A stretch of DNA of 64,000 bases from Sympetrum striolatum (Eukaryota; Arthropoda; Insecta; Odonata; Libellulidae): NCBI GenBank assembly GCA_947579665.1, contig OX388350.1:85579152-85643151 (forward strand), in the 5' to 3' direction. Of this stretch, positions 60,272 to 64,000 are shown one piece after another. Position numbers and translations under genes: made by a program. Under the pieces are notes generated by a model that made no database searches, was not told the origin of the DNA, and worked only from the letters and a program-made list of their open reading frames with translations. Each line of letters begins with the position of its first letter. The stretch's first letter is position 1.

Positions 60272-61875
60272 GTTCGGAATATAATTTCCCAATGTCAACA
60301 GGAAAGGGTAATTTATTAACTTTTTAAACAAAAAAAGGAACTCATTTTGTAAAGCCATTTATATTAAAATACAGTATCTTAATTCACTCACTACAAGGAA
60401 AATCTCTCTATTGTAAAATCAAATATCATCAATGTTGATTTAATGTCAAGATTATGGTTTGTAGACACAGTTAAAAGTTGACGTTGAAAATTTAACGTTG
60501 TCTCAACAGCGGATTGCACGTTAAGCTAATAAACACAATACATTAGTGGAAAATTAAACTTGGAAATAGTGAGTTTTTCCAAGAATAACCATTGCTTCCA
60601 AGCAAAAACTATGAACTCGGAATTCCGTGTCTCCACTATCTCCTAATTTCAAAGTCTTGTTCTTCGTCTCTTTCTTTTCTTCTCCTCTGAAACCATAGAC
60701 TTCTTAATCACCACTACGAGATGCACCATCACGATTCTCGGTGGACCTTTAGACTCTCAGGTTTCCAGTATCCTCATCTTATCCACCCATTGAGGTATCT
60801 TTGCTATCGACTGGTGCGGAGCAGTGTTTGTTCTTTGACTATGTTCCAACCACGTGACCATATTGCGACCACGTGATGAAGTTTTGGTGGCGGTTTATTG
60901 GCTCTTATTTAGACACCTTAGGATAATCATTTATTTTAAAAGGGATATACTTTGCAGGTGATAAAAATGAATTTCTTTTGTGTGACGTTTTGCGGAAATA
61001 ATTTGAGCCTACTATTGGGAATGTGAGGTCATTTAATAGAGGGTAAAACTTTTCAGCTGAGAAATTCGCATTTCTGGAAGTTTCCTTCTTTCAGTCGCAT
61101 CTTTGAAAATATATTTATATTACTTTTTTACGAGTAGTTTTAGCTCTCTCTATCATAAAGAAAATTCCATCTTGTACCATTTCAACTCGAATACAAGCCA
61201 TACCATTCATATTACAATAATATAATTTATATCGTGATTTCGTTTTCCTCGAAATTATCAGGATTGTAACACATTCAAAGGAGCCTTCCTTTACTATTTT
61301 CTCTAATCCTGTAATAATGTCACGTCACTCAGGATTATGGCTGATAAAAATACCTAGAGAAATTTAACTGTAGCAAACCTGTTGGCAATACAACATCCTT
61401 ACAATAGGAAGTCTTCCTAAGGTGCTTAATGGACTAATTTGATGAACCAAATAACGTGCAGAGACATAATAGCTCGCGGCGTGGAAGCCTGAATATCGGT
61501 GACCCAGTTCGACGTTAATGGCACAAAGCGATGAGGACAATAACATTTGCCATTAGCGTAGGTGCATGAATTCATCGAAGAGCTAAGACGTCAAACACGG
61601 ACTAAATTGCATTTGGTGCACAAAGGCGAAGCAGATGAGTCGCTAGTGGTCTCTGATTTCTCTCGAAGGGCATTGGGACCACTGAATTTGAGGTTATTAG
61701 TATAGCTTTGAAGATATGTTCTATGAATATCATTATAACACATAAATTTCAATAGTATTAATAAAAATGTGATTATATTTTTAGGAAATATTTCAATGCT
61801 AAGTAAATCTCTCTAATATTATAGCAATAACCATTTATAATAATATTCTGAATTATCCAAAAATTCACAACCACT
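60272..61875. other. AT-rich stretch, nothing recognised
   Basis: Only short open frames without motifs are present on both strands. Confidence 0.55.
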
Positions 61876-62540
61876 TTATTATTATTATAATTACATAAAA
61901 ATAGGCTGCTAGCCTGATGGCAGTTCTTTTCTACATATATACATTTTTACAAGTTATAAATATAATTTACACATAACATTATAATATATCAATGATAATT
62001 TAACAATTCTCATGGAATGATTACATGCATATAGCATATTTACCTTACAACTAACTAATGAATTTATAATATTATTTGTATCTATTTTACTGGATTTTTC
62101 GTGGTTCGTGACAGGCCTTCTCGGCTACCGTAGCGGCCACGGGATAGAACCCCGCCGTACATCACCCTGTCAAGCAATCCCTTACTTTTCCAGTGGTCCC
62201 TAAATTTATACTATACATTACACAGTATTACACAACATTATATTGACAAACAGGATAAAGTCACGCTTTTAAAACGAACATATTATAGATTTGACATGAT
62301 CTATGACATCTAAAACCCCTTTCTTACAATATATTTTTATAATATTTTAAAATATCTAAGTTTAAAATCTTTAATTGATTTAGGTAAGGGCTTGAAGGCC
62401 TCTTCAGGTAACTTGTTCCATTCCCTTACTCCCCTATTTAGAAATGAGTATTTAGCCGCATCTGTCCTTTGTTTTCCTAATTTTAACTTCTCATCGTGAT
62501 CGTCGTGTGCAAAATAATTTGATTTTTCTAATCTGTATAT
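61876..62540 (-). mobile_element. CR1/L2-type LINE 3' end
   Basis: On the minus strand a reverse transcriptase C-terminus (62337-62534) is followed by about 460 bp of 3' untranslated sequence. This includes a GC-rich patch at 62100-62175 unlike its surroundings. The element ends in a (TAA)n tail at 61876-61890. Severe 5' truncation is usual for these elements. Confidence 0.75.
62337..62534 (-). pseudogene. LINE reverse transcriptase C-terminal fragment
   Basis: There is no start codon. The frame reads RLEKSNYFAHDDHDEKLKLG, then QRTDAAKYSFLNRGVREWNK, then LPEEAF...SIKDFKLRYFKIL, with TAA at 62337-62339. The RTxxxKYxFxNRxVxxWNxLPEE...FKxxL pattern is the characteristic C-terminal tail of CR1/jockey-type polymerases. 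The fragment is open throughout. Confidence 0.85.
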
Positions 62541-63657
62541 TATATCTTACATACCAATTAATTAAATAGTGTACTTTTAGTTGCATAATTATCACTTTGC
62601 CTCGGCTATCCTAGCCACCCTTTTCGTTTATATCGCTAACGTTTTCCTTACCGTCTATTGGTGAGCATTTTAAGTTTTCAGCGATTGGATATTGTTCCCT
62701 AAATGATAAAACCAACAGTCGAGGCCAGCAATGATCAAATTTAATTCCTAAAGAATGACGATGAAATCCTCTTCAGGAATTCTGGGAACAGGGAATTCTT
62801 CGGCTCGTAAAACAGTGACATAGTTGTGCTCATAGCTTCGCTAGTTAATTTGGATTACATTGACTTCAATTATACCCACAGTGTCATTTCGTACCTTTTC
62901 TTCAAACACCGTGATACTTTATAGTTTTTCCTTTTATATGTACATACTGTAAAAAAAGAAAGAGGACCGATCAAATGGTAATAAACGCAAAAATCGAAGT
63001 CGTTCACTCTATGTCTAAGGGCTACGCTGTTGAAACATCTGCGCAAACTTAAGATTGGAAAAACGAAGGAATCGTCTGATTTTCTTTGCGTACTCAGCGA
63101 TTGATTAAATGAAATAATTTCTTGCTCGCCGTCAATTATCGACAAGGAACAGAAGCGTCGAGTTTTAGAGTGGAAACCATCTTGAATTGAATCCCTTTTT
63201 GTGGCTATCGTAGTTTCTCTTTCGAGAGACCAAAGGGAACACTTCGTAGTCACTTATTGGAACATTGGAATATTTTAGGAGTAGAGGAAAGAATTCAACA
63301 TTGATAAAATAAGAGAAGAATCTCTGTCTTTTCAGAGGAACTCCAGCTAAATGACAAGCGACCAAACGGAGAGCGTCGCTGTAGTAATAGACCGGAATTA
63401 AAGTGACTGAAATGCATTCCACTAGAAGTGAGAAAATAGAAGCAGAGAAGGACGAGGTTGCATTTCATTAAAACTGCAACGCTTCAGAATTTTTCGAGAT
63501 CTAGATGCGGAAAGGCATTTACTCGAATAAACACTCCAGAATCTGACTTCCGAATTAAACTGCTGCGGAGGCGAGAATATCCTATCTATTACTCTATAGT
63601 AGAGATACATAATTTATGAGAAGGAGAGAAAACGCTCTCTTCTTGCGTGATACATTT
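62541..63657. other. AT-rich stretch, nothing recognised
   Basis: Frames on the minus strand (62870-63253, 63165-63422) overlap one another and show no motif. Confidence 0.55.
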
Positions 63658-63718
63658 CCCCCTGCCACACGCCGAAAGGCGGCTTGTAGGGTATTAATGT
63701 AGATGTAGATGTAGATGT
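63658..63718 (+). repeat. SINE-like 3' end with (GTAGAT)n tail
   Basis: The block CCCCCTGCCACACGCCGAAA followed by GGCGGCTT is shared with 29301-29328. It is followed by GTAGGGTATTAAT and a hexamer (GTAGAT)n run at 63699-63718, the usual style of a microsatellite-tailed short interspersed repeat. Confidence 0.6.
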
Positions 63719-64000
63719 ACATCTTTCTTTCCCTCTTCTGAGGAGGACGCACGTGGGGTGTAATTTATGCCCTACCTTCTTGCCATTTTGAGTGATTAGT
63801 TATTCTTTAAGTTCCGTGGAAATTAATTATTATTTCCCAACTCGGAATAATTGATTTTCATTATCAATCCGGTCTTCAAATACACACCACTCCATTGTTA
63901 TTCCTGCACCGCCATCCGCCTTTTCACTTAGAATTGTGCAGGTAAAAATACCCATTGCTGTAAGTTGTTAGATCGCCGAAAACTACTGGAAACTAGTGCC
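63719..64000. other. Window end, nothing recognised
   Basis: No feature could be supported in the last 280 bases. Confidence 0.5.

Overview
The window reads as AT-rich, gene-poor nuclear DNA of an arthropod, most likely an insect. I infer this from the kinds of transposon remnants present (piggyBac, P-like, mariner, Penelope-like, CR1/jockey-type LINEs, Helitron-like units). There are no bacterial-style operons, no rRNA, no intact tRNA gene and no host coding exon that I can recognise. Nearly all open frames are short chance frames, and many begin only at TTG or GTG.

Layout. 1-1.9 kb: an internally deleted P-like element, with a THAP-like start joined to a P-transposase C-terminal region, followed by a long terminal arm. 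6.4-6.7 kb: a mariner remnant. 7.6 kb: a tRNA-derived SINE with a 15-bp target duplication. 11.9-17.2 kb: a dense repeat island. It has two head-to-tail Helitron-like units (A, B), a 1.2-kb insert carrying an RNase H reading frame between two perfect 36-bp palindromes, a stack of three Helitron-like 5' ends, a zinc-ribbon fragment, and an inverted third unit (C). 21.1-22.6 kb: a Penelope-like element with a GIY-YIG domain and hammerhead-like tails. 39.7-40.6 kb: a complete but internally deleted mariner with both inverted repeats and TA duplications. 46.8-47.6 kb: a 317-bp tandem duplication, a CA microsatellite and a hairpin tail. 48.6-54.4 kb: a three-level nest, in which a Helitron-like unit is split by a P-like foldback element (8-bp duplication), itself split by a piggyBac element at TTAA. 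55.2-55.5 kb and 61.9-62.5 kb: two LINE 3' ends on the minus strand. 60.1-60.3 kb: a 130-bp Penelope-tail insertion with a 12-bp duplication. The remainder is AT-rich DNA in which I recognise nothing.

Most interesting items. (1) The RNase H frame at 14.2-14.85 kb keeps all four catalytic acidic residues. It is bracketed by two 36-bp perfect palindromes and a 13-bp direct repeat, a layout I cannot match to a known element. (2) Each Helitron-like unit is built of about six diverged modules (117-176 bp), each centred on a tRNA TPsiC-arm / Pol III B-box-like hairpin. (3) The Penelope-type tails carry a repeated hammerhead-like core with a palindromic helix III. All calls come from reading the sequence alone; no searches or alignments were run.
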